Shown here piece by piece: positions 32,638 to 41,893 of a stretch of 64,000 nt of DNA. Source of the stretch: Streptomyces sp. ITFR-21 (GTDB lineage: Bacteria > Actinomycetota > Actinomycetes > Streptomycetales > Streptomycetaceae); contig NZ_CP134605.1 in assembly GCF_031844685.1 (NCBI RefSeq), forward strand, positions 1,645,501 to 1,709,500, read 5' to 3'. The notes under the pieces were generated by a model, which searched no databases, was not told where the DNA came from, and saw only the letters and a program-made list of their open reading frames with translations. The translations under genes were made by a program, and so were the position numbers. Numbering within the stretch: position 1 is the stretch's first letter; each line of letters starts with the position of its first letter.

Positions 32638-33888
32638 ATGGCTTCTCAGCAGGCCCTTCGCACAGCTGCGGCCGACCTCGCGCCGCAGCTCACGGCCTTG
32701 CGGCAGCGGTTGCACCGACATCCGGAGATCGGTCTGGAGCTTCCCAGGACCCAGCAGACGCTGCTGGGCGAACTCGACGGACTCGGTCTGGAGATCTCCA
32801 CCGGCAAGGCACTCAGTTCGATCACCGCGGTCCTGCGCGGACCGGAATCCGCGCGAGCCACCGTACTGCTGCGGGCCGACATGGACGGGCTGCCGGTGAC
32901 GGAGGCGAGCGGAGTCGCGTTCGCCAGCGAGATCGACGGGGCGATGCACGCCTGTGGCCACGATCTGCACATGGCCATGCTGGTGGGGGCCGCGCGCCTG
33001 CTGTCGGAGCACCGGGAGGCGCTGCGCGGGGATGTGGTCTTCATGTTCCAGCCCGGTGAGGAGGGCTGGGACGGCGCCGGCCTGATGATCGACGAGGGCG
33101 TACTCGACGCCTCCGGCCGGCGGGCCGACGCGGCGTACGGCATGCACGTGATGGCGGCGAAGTACCCGCGGCGGACCTTCGGGACCCGGCCCGGCACGCT
33201 GATGGCCGCCAGCGACTGGCTGGGGGTGACCGTGCACGGCCGGGGCGGCCACGGCTCCGCGCCGCACAACGGGCGCGACCCGGTGACCGCGGCGGCTGCC
33301 ATGGTGACCGCGCTCCAGACCATGGTCACCCGGCGTTTCGACATCTTCGACCCGGTGGTGGTGACCGTCGGCTCCTTCCACGCCGGCACCCGGCGCAACA
33401 TCATCCCCGACACCGCGCACTTCGACGCGACCATACGGACCTTCTCCGAGCCGGCCAGGGAGCGTATCCGCTCGGAGGCGCCGCGGCTGTGCGCGGAGAT
33501 CGCCGCGGCCCATGGCATGGCGGCGGAGGTGGAGTACAACGACGAGTACCCGGCGACGGTCAACGACGCGGTGCACGCCGAGTTCGCCCGGCAGGTGGTC
33601 ACCGACGTCTTCGGCGACGCCGGCTACCGGGGTATGGCGCATCCGGAGGCCGGGGCGGAGGACTTCTCCCGGGTGCTGGACGCGGTGCCCGGCTGCTACC
33701 TCATGCTCGGCGCGGCCACCGGTGACCCGGCGGGCAGCCCGGACAACCACAGCCCGCGCGCCACGTTCGACGACGCCGTGCTGCCCTTGGGCGCCCTGCT
33801 GCACGCCGAGCTGGCCGTCAGATCGCTCGCGCGGGACGACGCCGCGGCGGCCGGCTCCGCCGGACCGGCGGAAGGCGGCCGCTCATGA
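32638..33888 (+). CDS. M20 family amidohydrolase
   Basis: A 416-residue metallo-amidohydrolase of the hippurate hydrolase/N-acyl-amino-acid hydrolase group (M20D). Metal ligands are visible in HACGHDLHMAMLVGAA and in MFQPGEEGWDGAGLM (Glu-Glu), with MHPEAGAEDFSR-like AHPEAGAEDFS near the C-terminus; the lid domain has GRGGHGSAPHNGRDPV. It would split N-acyl or N-carbamoyl amino acids, or amide-linked compounds. The ATG at 32638 starts the operon. Its stop overlaps the next start (ATGA), so translation is coupled. Confidence 0.93.
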   Translation: MASQQALRTAAADLAPQLTALRQRLHRHPEIGLELPRTQQTLLGELDGLGLEISTGKALSSITAVLRGPESARATVLLRADMDGLPVTEASGVAFASEIDGAMHACGHDLHMAMLVGAARLLSEHREALRGDVVFMFQPGEEGWDGAGLMIDEGVLDASGRRADAAYGMHVMAAKYPRRTFGTRPGTLMAASDWLGVTVHGRGGHGSAPHNGRDPVTAAAAMVTALQTMVTRRFDIFDPVVVTVGSFHAGTRRNIIPDTAHFDATIRTFSEPARERIRSEAPRLCAEIAAAHGMAAEVEYNDEYPATVNDAVHAEFARQVVTDVFGDAGYRGMAHPEAGAEDFSRVLDAVPGCYLMLGAATGDPAGSPDNHSPRATFDDAVLPLGALLHAELAVRSLARDDAAAAGSAGPAEGGRS

Positions 33889-35192
33889 CCTCCGTACCCA
33901 ACGGCCGGCCGGTGCCCCGCCGTACCGTGCTGCACGGCGGCTCCGTCTTCGACGGCACCGGCAGCGCCCCCGTCCCCGCCGACGTCGTGCTGGCCGACGG
34001 CCGCATCGTCGAGGTCGGCACCGGGCTCGACGGAGACGACGGCGTGGACATCAGCGGGCAGACGGTCCTGCCCGGCTTCTTCGACTGCCACGTCCACCTC
34101 ACCACAGCCGGCGTCGACGTCATGCGCCGGATCAACCAGCCGTTCAGCTACGAGTTCTTCCAGGCCGGCCGGCATCTCAAGGCGACCCTGGACGTCGGCG
34201 TCACCACCGTGCGGGACGCCGGCGGCGCCGACGCCGGGCTGCGCGAGGCGGTGCGCGACGGGCTGATCGAGGGCCCCCGCACGCTGCTCGCGATCAGCAT
34301 CATCGGCCAGACCGGCGGCCACAGCGACGGCCTGCTGCGGTCCGGTTACGACCTGCGCCTGTCGCAGCCGCACCCCGGCCGGCCCAGCGGTCTCGCCGAC
34401 GGACCCGACGAGATGCGCCGGGTGGTCCGGCAGATGATCCGGGCCGGCGCCGACGTGATCAAGGTCTGCTCGACCGGCGGGGTGCTCTCTCCCGACGACG
34501 ACCCGCGGCACGCCCAGTTCGGGCGGGACGAACTGACCGTAGCGGTGGCCGAGGCGGAGGCCGCGGGGCTCTCGGTGATGAGCCACGCCCAGGGGCCGGT
34601 GGGCATCAAGAACGCCCTGCTGTCCGGAGTCCGCTCCATCGAGCACGGCATCTACCTGGACGATCAGGCCATCGAGCTGATGCTGGAATCCGGCGCCTGG
34701 CTGGTGCCGACCCTGTCCGCCCCGCTGGCCGTCATCGAGGCCGCCGCTGCGGGCGTCCAGCTGGCCCCCTCGGTGGTGCGCAAGGCCGTCGAGGTCGCCG
34801 AGGCGCACCAGGACTCGGTGCGCAGGGCCGCGCTCGCCGGGGTCCGGATCGCCATGGGCACCGACAGCGGTGTCGGCCCGCACGGCGACAACCTGCGCGA
34901 ACTGGGCCTGATGGCCGGCTGCGGGATGAGCCCGGCCGACGTGCTCCACGCCGCGACCGGCAGCGCCGCCGAACTGTGCGGCCTCGCGGACGTCGCCGGG
35001 CGCGTGGCACCGGGCCTCGCGGCCGATCTGGTGGTCGTCGACGGCGACCCGTACGAACTGACCGGCATAGCCGACCACGTCGCCCAGGTCTGGCAGGGCG
35101 GACGGCGGGTGGTCCGCACCACCCGCACCCCGTCCGTACCGGCCGCGAACGAGATGGCGACCGCGAACGAGGAGTCCGCCCATGCCAGGTGA
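33885..35192 (+). CDS. metal-dependent amidohydrolase (prolidase-like)
   Basis: A 435-residue amidohydrolase-superfamily enzyme of the imidazolonepropionase/Xaa-Pro dipeptidase-like group. The barrel's first metal motif is in GFFDCHVHLTTAGV; later ligands lie in SHAQGPVGIKNAL, SIEHGIYLD and IAMGTDSGVGPHG. The composite N/C-terminal beta domain is present (TVLHGGSVFDGTG; GLAADLVVVDGDP). Members hydrolyse dipeptides, cyclic amides or organophosphates. It overlaps the M20 gene by 4 bases and the next amidohydrolase by 11, so all three are made together and probably act on one substrate or its products. Confidence 0.9.
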   Translation: MTSVPNGRPVPRRTVLHGGSVFDGTGSAPVPADVVLADGRIVEVGTGLDGDDGVDISGQTVLPGFFDCHVHLTTAGVDVMRRINQPFSYEFFQAGRHLKATLDVGVTTVRDAGGADAGLREAVRDGLIEGPRTLLAISIIGQTGGHSDGLLRSGYDLRLSQPHPGRPSGLADGPDEMRRVVRQMIRAGADVIKVCSTGGVLSPDDDPRHAQFGRDELTVAVAEAEAAGLSVMSHAQGPVGIKNALLSGVRSIEHGIYLDDQAIELMLESGAWLVPTLSAPLAVIEAAAAGVQLAPSVVRKAVEVAEAHQDSVRRAALAGVRIAMGTDSGVGPHGDNLRELGLMAGCGMSPADVLHAATGSAAELCGLADVAGRVAPGLAADLVVVDGDPYELTGIADHVAQVWQGGRRVVRTTRTPSVPAANEMATANEESAHAR

Positions 35193-36831
35193 CCTGCTGC
35201 TGGCCAACGCCACGGTCATCGCCCTCGACCCCGATGTCCCGCCCACCGCCAACGCCATCGGCATCCGGCGCGGCCGGATCGCCTGGGTCGGCGACGTCAA
35301 GGACGCGCCGCACGCCTTCGGCGGCAACCACCGCGAGGTGGACCTCGGCGGCGCCACCGTCGTGCCCGGGTTCAACGACGCGCACCAGCACGTGATCACC
35401 CTCGGGTACTGGATGTCCCAGATCGACTGCCGCCACCCCGCGGTCCGCTCCATCGCCGAGCTGACCCGCGCGGTCGCGGAGCGCGCGGCGGCCACCGAAC
35501 CGGGGCAGTGGGTGCTCGGCCGGGGGTACGACGACAACAACCTGCACGAGCACCGGCACCCGACCCGCCAGGACCTCGACGCGGTCAGCCCGCACCACCC
35601 GGTGATGATCCGCAACGTCAGCGGCCACATGAGCGTGGCCAACTCCGTCGCGCTGCGGCAGGCGGGCATCACCCGGCACACCCCGAGCCCCTTCGGCGGC
35701 CACATCGCCACCGACGCCGACGGCGAGCCGACCGGGCTGCTCCAGGAGAAGGCACAGGACCTGCTCGGGGTGCCGTTCCTGCCGCAGGACAAGTCCCTAC
35801 TGCGCGAGTATCTGCGCGTCGGGGGCCGGGCGTGCCTGGCGGCAGGCATCACCAGCGGCCAGGAAGCGGGGATCTTCAGCCCGCCGGAGTTCTCGGTCTT
35901 CCAGGAGGCGTGGGCCGACGAAACCCTCGCGCTGCGGACGTACATGATGATCCGCACCCCCTTCCTGGAAGCGCTGGAAGGACTCGGCCTGTTCACCGGC
36001 TTCGGCGACGACCGGCTGCGGGTCGGCTCGATCAAGGCCATCTCGGACGGGTCGCTGATCGGCCGGACGGCAGCGGTCTGCCACCCGTACGAGGACGCGC
36101 TGCGGGAATCGTCGGCGGTCGGTGACGCCCCCGCGGACAACGAACTGGGCCTGGCCATGTTCACCCAGGACGAGCTGGACGACATCGTCTGGCGCGGTCA
36201 CAGCAACGGCTGGCAGATGGCGATCCACGCCATCGGCGACCGTGCGATCGACATGTGCCTGGACGCGTACGAGAGCGCGCTGCGCCGGGCACCGCGGCCC
36301 GACCACCGGCACCGCATCGAGCACTGCGGGGTCATGCGCCAGGACATCATCGAGCGGATGGCCCGGATGGGCGTGATCCCGGTGAGCCAGCCGCCGTTCA
36401 TCGCCGAGTTCGGCGACGGCTTCCTGCGCCACCTGGGGCCCGAGCGCTGCCGGCTGACCTATCCGCTCGGATCACTGCTGCGGGCCGGGATCCCGGTGGC
36501 CGGCAGCAGCGACTCGCCCGTCTCCTCGTACCAGCCGCTGATCGGCATCCAGGCGGCCGTCACCGAACTCACCGCGAACGGCGACCCGTTCGCACCCGCC
36601 GAGGCGCTGACCTTCGACGAAGCGCTCGCCCTTTACACCCGCAACGCCGCCCACGCCTCCTTCGACGAGAAGAAGAAGGGCTCGGTCACCGTCGGCAAGT
36701 ACGCCGACCTGACGGTGCTGCGCGACGACCCGCGAACGGTCCCGGCCACGACGATCTCGCAGATCGGCGTCGCGGCCACGATTCTCGGAGGTGAAATCGT
36801 TCATGAGGCAACGACCACAGCGCCCTGCTGA
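35182..36831 (+). CDS. YtcJ-like amidohydrolase
   Basis: A 549-residue amidohydrolase of the YtcJ/NfdA N-substituted formamide deformylase-like group. The metal motif is VVPGFNDAHQHVITLG, a lysine region is RVGSIKAISDGSLIGR, the downstream histidines are in MAIHAIGDRAID and HRIEHCGVM, and the catalytic Asp in VAGSSDSPVSSYQP. Such enzymes open amides and imide-like rings. Its start overlaps the end of the preceding gene. The large gap to the ABC permease is only 45 bases, with no terminator, so the operon continues. Confidence 0.92.
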   Translation: MPGDLLLANATVIALDPDVPPTANAIGIRRGRIAWVGDVKDAPHAFGGNHREVDLGGATVVPGFNDAHQHVITLGYWMSQIDCRHPAVRSIAELTRAVAERAAATEPGQWVLGRGYDDNNLHEHRHPTRQDLDAVSPHHPVMIRNVSGHMSVANSVALRQAGITRHTPSPFGGHIATDADGEPTGLLQEKAQDLLGVPFLPQDKSLLREYLRVGGRACLAAGITSGQEAGIFSPPEFSVFQEAWADETLALRTYMMIRTPFLEALEGLGLFTGFGDDRLRVGSIKAISDGSLIGRTAAVCHPYEDALRESSAVGDAPADNELGLAMFTQDELDDIVWRGHSNGWQMAIHAIGDRAIDMCLDAYESALRRAPRPDHRHRIEHCGVMRQDIIERMARMGVIPVSQPPFIAEFGDGFLRHLGPERCRLTYPLGSLLRAGIPVAGSSDSPVSSYQPLIGIQAAVTELTANGDPFAPAEALTFDEALALYTRNAAHASFDEKKKGSVTVGKYADLTVLRDDPRTVPATTISQIGVAATILGGEIVHEATTTAPC

Positions 36832-36876
36832 CCCGGCACGGCGCCGCGGAGCCGAGCGCTCGCAGGGAGCCGCGCG

Positions 36877-37836
36877 ATGAACGCCCGGCTGGCCTACGCG
36901 CTCCGCAGAGTGCTGCTCACCGTGCCCGTGCTCCTCGCGACGAGCGTCTTCGTCTTCCTGCTGATCCGGCTGGTGCCCGGCGATCCGGTCCGCACCATGC
37001 TCGGCATCCGGGCCACCCCGACCACCGTCGCCACCGTCCGCGACCAGCTCGGTCTTGACCACTCGCTGCCCGAGCAGTACTGGATGTGGCTCACCGGGAT
37101 CTTCCACGGCGACCTGGGCACGGACTTCGTCAGCCACGAGCCCATCACCCGGCTGCTGGGCGTGGCGTTGCCGGTCACCCTCGAACTGACCGTGCTGGCG
37201 ATGCTGCTCGCGCTGCTGGCCGGTGTGCCGCTGGGAGTGCTGGCCGCCACCCGCGGCGGCTGGAGCCGCAAGCTCACCGGCGGGTTCGTGATCGGCGCCA
37301 TCAGCATCCCGGACTTCTGGCTCGGCCTGATGCTGGTCCTGGTCTTCACCGGGGTCTTCAACCTGCTGCCACCCACCGGGTACGTGGCGCTGACCACCGA
37401 CCCCGTGCAGAACATCCGGTACATGATCCTGCCGGTGCTGACCCTGGCGACCGGTCAGAGCGCGTACATCCTGCGCACCACCCGGGCCGCCATGCTCGGC
37501 ACGCTGGGCGAGCCGTTCGTCGCCTTCCTGCGGGCCAAAGGACTGCGGGAGCGGTCGGTGGTCGCGGTGCACGCGCTGCGCAACTCCTCCGGGCCGATCG
37601 TGACCGTCACCGGCATCCAGTTCGGTGTGCTGCTCGGCGGCGCCATCGTCATCGAGACCCTGTTCGCCCTGCCCGGCGTCGGGCGGCTCGTCGTCACCGC
37701 CATCAGCCAGCGCGACTACGTGGTGGTGCAGGGCGGCGTCCTGGTGGTCGCCTGCCTGTTCATCGTGGTCAACCTGCTCACCGACCTCGTTCACGGGCTG
37801 CTCGACCCGCGGGTGGAAGAGGCGGTGGCGCGATGA
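36877..37836 (+). CDS. peptide-type ABC transporter permease (DppB-like)
   Basis: A 319-residue inner-membrane permease with six predicted helices and the DppB/OppB-type N-terminus (RRVLLTVPVLLATSVFVFLL, IRLVPGDPVRTML). The cytoplasmic coupling loop typical of the family is in FVAFLRAKGLRERSVVAVHA. With the following permease it forms the channel of a dipeptide/nickel-class importer. The stop overlaps the next start (ATGA). Confidence 0.94.
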   Translation: MNARLAYALRRVLLTVPVLLATSVFVFLLIRLVPGDPVRTMLGIRATPTTVATVRDQLGLDHSLPEQYWMWLTGIFHGDLGTDFVSHEPITRLLGVALPVTLELTVLAMLLALLAGVPLGVLAATRGGWSRKLTGGFVIGAISIPDFWLGLMLVLVFTGVFNLLPPTGYVALTTDPVQNIRYMILPVLTLATGQSAYILRTTRAAMLGTLGEPFVAFLRAKGLRERSVVAVHALRNSSGPIVTVTGIQFGVLLGGAIVIETLFALPGVGRLVVTAISQRDYVVVQGGVLVVACLFIVVNLLTDLVHGLLDPRVEEAVAR

Positions 37837-38723
37837 CCGCCGTGGACCAGCGCCGGACGAAACCGGTGCCCGCCCGCACCCTGCTCGGCGGCAGCGCGCG
37901 GCTGAGCCGGCGGCTCGGCGGCCGGGAGGGCGTGATCGGGTGGTCGCTGCTGGCGGTGCTGGTGCTGATCGCCCTGCTCGCTCCGCTGCTCGCCCCGCAC
38001 AGTGCCGAGGCGATCGACGACTCCCGGGTGTTCGGGTCGCCCACTGCCGCGCACCCGCTCGGCTCCGACGACCTCGGACGCGACGTGCTCAGCCGCATCC
38101 TGTTCGCCTACCGGGTCTCGCTCGGCATCGCGGTCGGCTCCGTGGTGCTGGCGATGCTCATCGGCATCCCGCTCGGTGTGCTCGCCGGATACGCCGGCGG
38201 CTGGGTGGATCTGGTGCTGATGCGAGCCGTCGACCTGCTGCTGGCCTTCCCGGCCCTGCTGCTGGCCATCTCGCTGATCGCGATCCTCGGTCCCGGCAGC
38301 GGCGTCGCCCTGCTGGCGATCGCGGTGATCTACATACCGATCATGGCCCGGGTGGTACGCGGTTCCGTACTGGTGGTGCGGAACCAGCCGTATGTCGCCG
38401 GGGCCAGGACCCGGGGCGTGTCGCACCTGCGGATCGTGTGGGGCCACGTGCTGCCCAACTCCATCGGGCCGGCGCTGGTGCAGGCCAGCGTGCTGACCGC
38501 GTTCGCCATCATCATCGAGGCGTCGCTGTCCTTCCTCGGCCTCGGTGCCCAACCGCCCACCCCCGAACTCGGCCTGATGCTCGCCGAGGGCAACAACTAC
38601 CTGACCCAGGCGCCGTGGGTGGAGATCTTCCCCGGCCTGGCGATCTCGCTGACCGTCTTCGCCTTCAACATGATCGGCGACGGACTGCGGCGCGGCTTCG
38701 ACCCCTACGGGATGGCGCGATGA
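37833..38723 (+). CDS. peptide-type ABC transporter permease (DppC-like)
   Basis: A 296-residue permease partner, with the DppC/OppC N-terminal domain (VLIALLAPLLAPHSAEAIDD, HPLGSDDLGRDVLSRI) and the coupling region PYVAGARTRGVSHLRIVWGH. Six or so membrane helices are expected. The ATG overlaps the previous stop by 4 bases, and its own stop overlaps the next start by the same pattern, showing tight translational coupling. Confidence 0.94.
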   Translation: MTAVDQRRTKPVPARTLLGGSARLSRRLGGREGVIGWSLLAVLVLIALLAPLLAPHSAEAIDDSRVFGSPTAAHPLGSDDLGRDVLSRILFAYRVSLGIAVGSVVLAMLIGIPLGVLAGYAGGWVDLVLMRAVDLLLAFPALLLAISLIAILGPGSGVALLAIAVIYIPIMARVVRGSVLVVRNQPYVAGARTRGVSHLRIVWGHVLPNSIGPALVQASVLTAFAIIIEASLSFLGLGAQPPTPELGLMLAEGNNYLTQAPWVEIFPGLAISLTVFAFNMIGDGLRRGFDPYGMAR

Positions 38724-39745
38724 ACGAGACGCTGGTGCAGTTCCGTTCGGTCGGTGTCCGGTACGCGTCCGGCGCCGGCGAGGTCTCCGCCGTGCGAGAC
38801 GTCTGCCTCGACCTCCACAGCGGTGAGACCTTCGGCCTGGTGGGGGAGTCCGGCTGCGGCAAGACCACCCTGGCCATGGGCCTGATGGGGCTGCTGCCGC
38901 CGGCCGCCCGGGTCGACGGCGACATCGTCTTCCAGGGCCGCGAGCTGGGATCGCTGCCGGAGTCCGAGCGACGGGCGCTGCGCGGCGACCGGATGAGCAT
39001 GGTCTTCCAGGACCCGGCCACCTCGCTCGACCCTGCCTTCGGCATCGGCGGCCAGATCGCCGAGACGATCCGCGCCCACCGCGGCGTCGGGCGCAAGGAG
39101 AGCAAGGCGCGGGCGCTGGAGCTGCTGCGGCAGGTCGGTATCCCGGCCGCCGAGCAGCGGTACTTCGACCCGCCGCACCGGCTCAGCGGCGGGATGCGGC
39201 AGCGGGTGGTGATCGCCGCCGCGCTCGCCAACCAGCCGGCGCTGCTGCTCGCCGACGAACCCACCACGGCGCTCGACGTCACCATCCAGGCACAGATCCT
39301 CGACCTGCTGCGCGACCTCCAGCGGCAGCACGGCACCACCATCCTGCTGATCGCCCACGACCTCGGGGTAGTGGCGCAGATCTGCGACCGGGTGGGCGTG
39401 ATGTACGCCGGGCAGCTGGTCGAAGTCGCACCGGTCGCCGAGTTGTTCGCCCGTCCCGAACACCCCTACACCCGGGCCCTGCTGGACGCGCTGCCCGGCA
39501 AGACCCGCACCGCCGGCCCGCTGCGGGTCGTCGCCGGCGAGGTGCCCGACCTCGCCGACCCACCGTCGGGCTGCCGGTTCAAGGACCGCTGCCCGCAGCG
39601 CACCGGCGACTGCGACCGGACCCCGCCGCTGGCCGACGCCGGAGCCGGCCGGCGGATCGCCTGCTGGCTGTCCCCGGCGACCCGCGCGGCAGCCGCCCGG
39701 CAGGCGCCCGGAAAGTCCCCGACCCCGGTAGGTGAGCTGAGTTGA
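38720..39745 (+). CDS. ABC transporter ATPase (DppD-like)
   Basis: A 341-residue ATP-binding protein. Walker A is VGESGCGKTTLAMG, signature LSGGMRQRVV, Walker B LLLADEPTTALDV with the catalytic Glu, and H-loop LIAHDLGVV. The oligopeptide-transporter C-terminal motif PSGCRFKDRCPQRTGDC identifies the Dpp/Opp class. It pairs with the next ATPase to power uptake. The stop TGA overlaps the TTG start of that gene. Confidence 0.94.
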   Translation: MNETLVQFRSVGVRYASGAGEVSAVRDVCLDLHSGETFGLVGESGCGKTTLAMGLMGLLPPAARVDGDIVFQGRELGSLPESERRALRGDRMSMVFQDPATSLDPAFGIGGQIAETIRAHRGVGRKESKARALELLRQVGIPAAEQRYFDPPHRLSGGMRQRVVIAAALANQPALLLADEPTTALDVTIQAQILDLLRDLQRQHGTTILLIAHDLGVVAQICDRVGVMYAGQLVEVAPVAELFARPEHPYTRALLDALPGKTRTAGPLRVVAGEVPDLADPPSGCRFKDRCPQRTGDCDRTPPLADAGAGRRIACWLSPATRAAAARQAPGKSPTPVGELS

Positions 39746-40935
39746 CCGATCAGACGACCGATCAGACGACCGATCAGGCGACGGAGCAGGCGACGGAGCA
39801 GAAGACGTCCCGCCCGCTGCTGGAAGTGGACGGCGTGGTCAAGCGCTTCCCGGTCCGGCGCGGACTGTTCGGGTCCGGCGCCTGGGTGCACGCGGTCGAG
39901 GGCGTGGACCTCACCGTGGGACGCGGCGAAGTCGTCTCCCTCGTCGGCGAGTCGGGCTCCGGCAAGAGCACCCTCGGCCGCTGCGTCACAGGGATGTCCG
40001 CACCCACCGCAGGCCGGATCCGGTTCGACGGTGAGGACATCACCGGCACGGACGGGCCCGGCGGCCGCCGTACGGCCCGTACCGCCCGGCAGTCCTTCCG
40101 GCGCCGCGTGCAGCCGGTCTTCCAGGACCCACGCGGCTCCCTCGACCCGCGCTGGAGCGTCGAACGCACCATCCGCGAGCCGCTGAACGCCTACCGGGTC
40201 GGCACCCCGGCCGAACGGACCGTCCGCGTCGCGGAGTTGATGGCCCTGGTGGGCCTCGGCAAGCATCTCGCCGAGCGCCGCCCGCGAGAACTGTCCGGCG
40301 GGCAGCAGCAACGCGTCGCCATCGCGGCGGCGCTCGCTCTGGGACCCGATCTGATCGTCGCCGACGAACCGGTCTCCGCCCTGGACGTGTCGGTGCAGGC
40401 ACAGATCCTCAACCTGCTCGCCGAACTGCGCTCCGAACTGGGCGTCGCACTGCTCTTCATCGCGCACGACCTGTCGGTGGTCGAGCACATCTCGGACCGG
40501 GTCGCCGTGATGTACCTCGGGCGGATCGTCGAGACCGGAACCGTCGCGGAGATCTTCAGCCGGCCTCGGCACCCCTACACCCGGGCGCTGATCGACTCCA
40601 TTCCGCGTCCCGACCCGGCCCAGCGGATGTCTGCGGTCCGCCTGACCGGGGAGATCCCGAGCCCGGTCACCCCGCCGTCCGGGTGCCGCTTCCACCCCCG
40701 CTGCCCGGTCGCCGTCGACAGGTGCGCCACCCACGAACCGCCCACCGTCACCTTCGGCCCTGGCCACCGGGCCGACTGCCACGTCCTCACCGACGCGGAC
40801 GCCGCGCACCCGGCCGTCCGACCCGCCGCCCCCTTCACGGCCGCGGACCCCGCCGCCCTCCTAACGGCCGCGGACCCCGCCGCCCCCGCCCAGCCGGCCA
40901 TCCACCGCGCCGCCCCCAGCAAGGAGATGTCATGA
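39742..40935 (+). CDS. ABC transporter ATPase (DppF-like)
   Basis: A 397-residue ATP-binding protein. Walker A is VGESGSGKSTLGRC, signature LSGGQQQRVAIA, Walker B LIVADEPVSALDV, H-loop FIAHDLSVV and C-terminal PSGCRFHPRCPVAVDRC. The N-terminal TDQTTDQTTDQATEQATEQ is an odd repeat from a 12-base tandem duplication, and the C-terminal 40 residues also repeat (TAADPAA twice). The start is a TTG within the previous stop, which is unusual but the only in-frame coupling option. Confidence 0.92.
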   Translation: MTDQTTDQTTDQATEQATEQKTSRPLLEVDGVVKRFPVRRGLFGSGAWVHAVEGVDLTVGRGEVVSLVGESGSGKSTLGRCVTGMSAPTAGRIRFDGEDITGTDGPGGRRTARTARQSFRRRVQPVFQDPRGSLDPRWSVERTIREPLNAYRVGTPAERTVRVAELMALVGLGKHLAERRPRELSGGQQQRVAIAAALALGPDLIVADEPVSALDVSVQAQILNLLAELRSELGVALLFIAHDLSVVEHISDRVAVMYLGRIVETGTVAEIFSRPRHPYTRALIDSIPRPDPAQRMSAVRLTGEIPSPVTPPSGCRFHPRCPVAVDRCATHEPPTVTFGPGHRADCHVLTDADAAHPAVRPAAPFTAADPAALLTAADPAAPAQPAIHRAAPSKEMS

Positions 40936-41828
40936 CCGACCAGCCCGCTCCCACCACGGCCGACCTCAGCGCGGTCCCGCCGGCACCCGGCGCCGCACGG
41001 TCCGGCGCCGAGGGCCGCCGCGTCGCGGTCTCCCTCACCTTCGACTTCGACGCCGAGTCGGCGTGGCTCGGCTCCTTCAAGACCGACACCCCCTCCGCCC
41101 TGTCCCGCGGCGCCTACGGCGCCAACGAGGGAGTGGGCCGGATCCTCACCCTGCTGGAGAAGTACCGGCTCCCCGCCACCTTCTTCATCCCCGGCGACAC
41201 CGCCGACCGGCACCCGCAGGAGACCAAGGCGATAGCCGCCGCGGGCCACGAGATCGGCCACCACGGTTACCTCCACGAGCCCCCGCCCGGCCTCACCGAG
41301 AGCGAGGAGCGGGAGATGATCGAGCGCGGCATCGACGCCCTCGAACGCCAGGTGGGACAGCGCCCGCGCGGCTACCGCTCCCCGGCCTGGGAACTGTCCC
41401 ACAACACCTATCCGCTGCTGGCCGAGTACGGCATCGAGTACGACGCCAGCCAGCTCGGCGCCGACCGGCCCCACTGGGTGCACGACAAGGACGCACGCAC
41501 CGACATCGTCGAAGTGCCGGGCGCCTGGGAGCTCTGCGACTCCTCGCTGTTCATGTTCGCCTTCTCGCCGCACTACCTGGCAGGCATGTCGTCACCGCAC
41601 AAGGTCCAGGACATGTGGTGCGGCGACTTCGACGGCATGTACGCGGAGAGCAGCGACGCCTGCTTCGTACTGACCATGCATCCGCAGATCATCGGCCGGC
41701 ACCACCGTCTGCAGATGCTGGAGCGCGTCATCCGGCACATCTGCCAGTTCGAGGGCGTGTGGTTCGCCCAGATGGGAGAGATCGCCGACGACTTCCGGGC
41801 CCGCCAGTCGGCCGGCCCGGCGAGCTGA
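40932..41828 (+). CDS. polysaccharide deacetylase-fold hydrolase (cyclic imide/allantoinase-like)
   Basis: A 298-residue carbohydrate esterase family 4-type fold. Motif 1 is LTFDFDAESAW, motif 2 GHEIGHHGYLHEPP (metal histidines), motif 3 RGYRSPAWELSHNT; no signal peptide is present, so it is cytoplasmic. Cytoplasmic members in catabolic operons include PuuE allantoinase and cyclic imide hydrolase, so ring opening of an imide or ureide is more likely than sugar deacetylation. The ATG overlaps the preceding stop and has AAGGAG just upstream. Its place between transporter genes links it to the imported compound. Confidence 0.88.
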   Translation: MTDQPAPTTADLSAVPPAPGAARSGAEGRRVAVSLTFDFDAESAWLGSFKTDTPSALSRGAYGANEGVGRILTLLEKYRLPATFFIPGDTADRHPQETKAIAAAGHEIGHHGYLHEPPPGLTESEEREMIERGIDALERQVGQRPRGYRSPAWELSHNTYPLLAEYGIEYDASQLGADRPHWVHDKDARTDIVEVPGAWELCDSSLFMFAFSPHYLAGMSSPHKVQDMWCGDFDGMYAESSDACFVLTMHPQIIGRHHRLQMLERVIRHICQFEGVWFAQMGEIADDFRARQSAGPAS

Positions 41829-41893
41829 TCCGCCCGGCCGCTCTCCCCCTCCTCTCCTTCTCCTTCCGCCCAACGCCCTCAACAGGAGCTGTC

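Noticed and set aside
40932..41828. Cell-wall polysaccharide deacetylase role for the CE4-fold protein
   Set aside because: There is no signal peptide or anchor, and the gene lies in a transport and amidohydrolase operon, so a cytoplasmic small-molecule role fits better; the fold itself is accepted.
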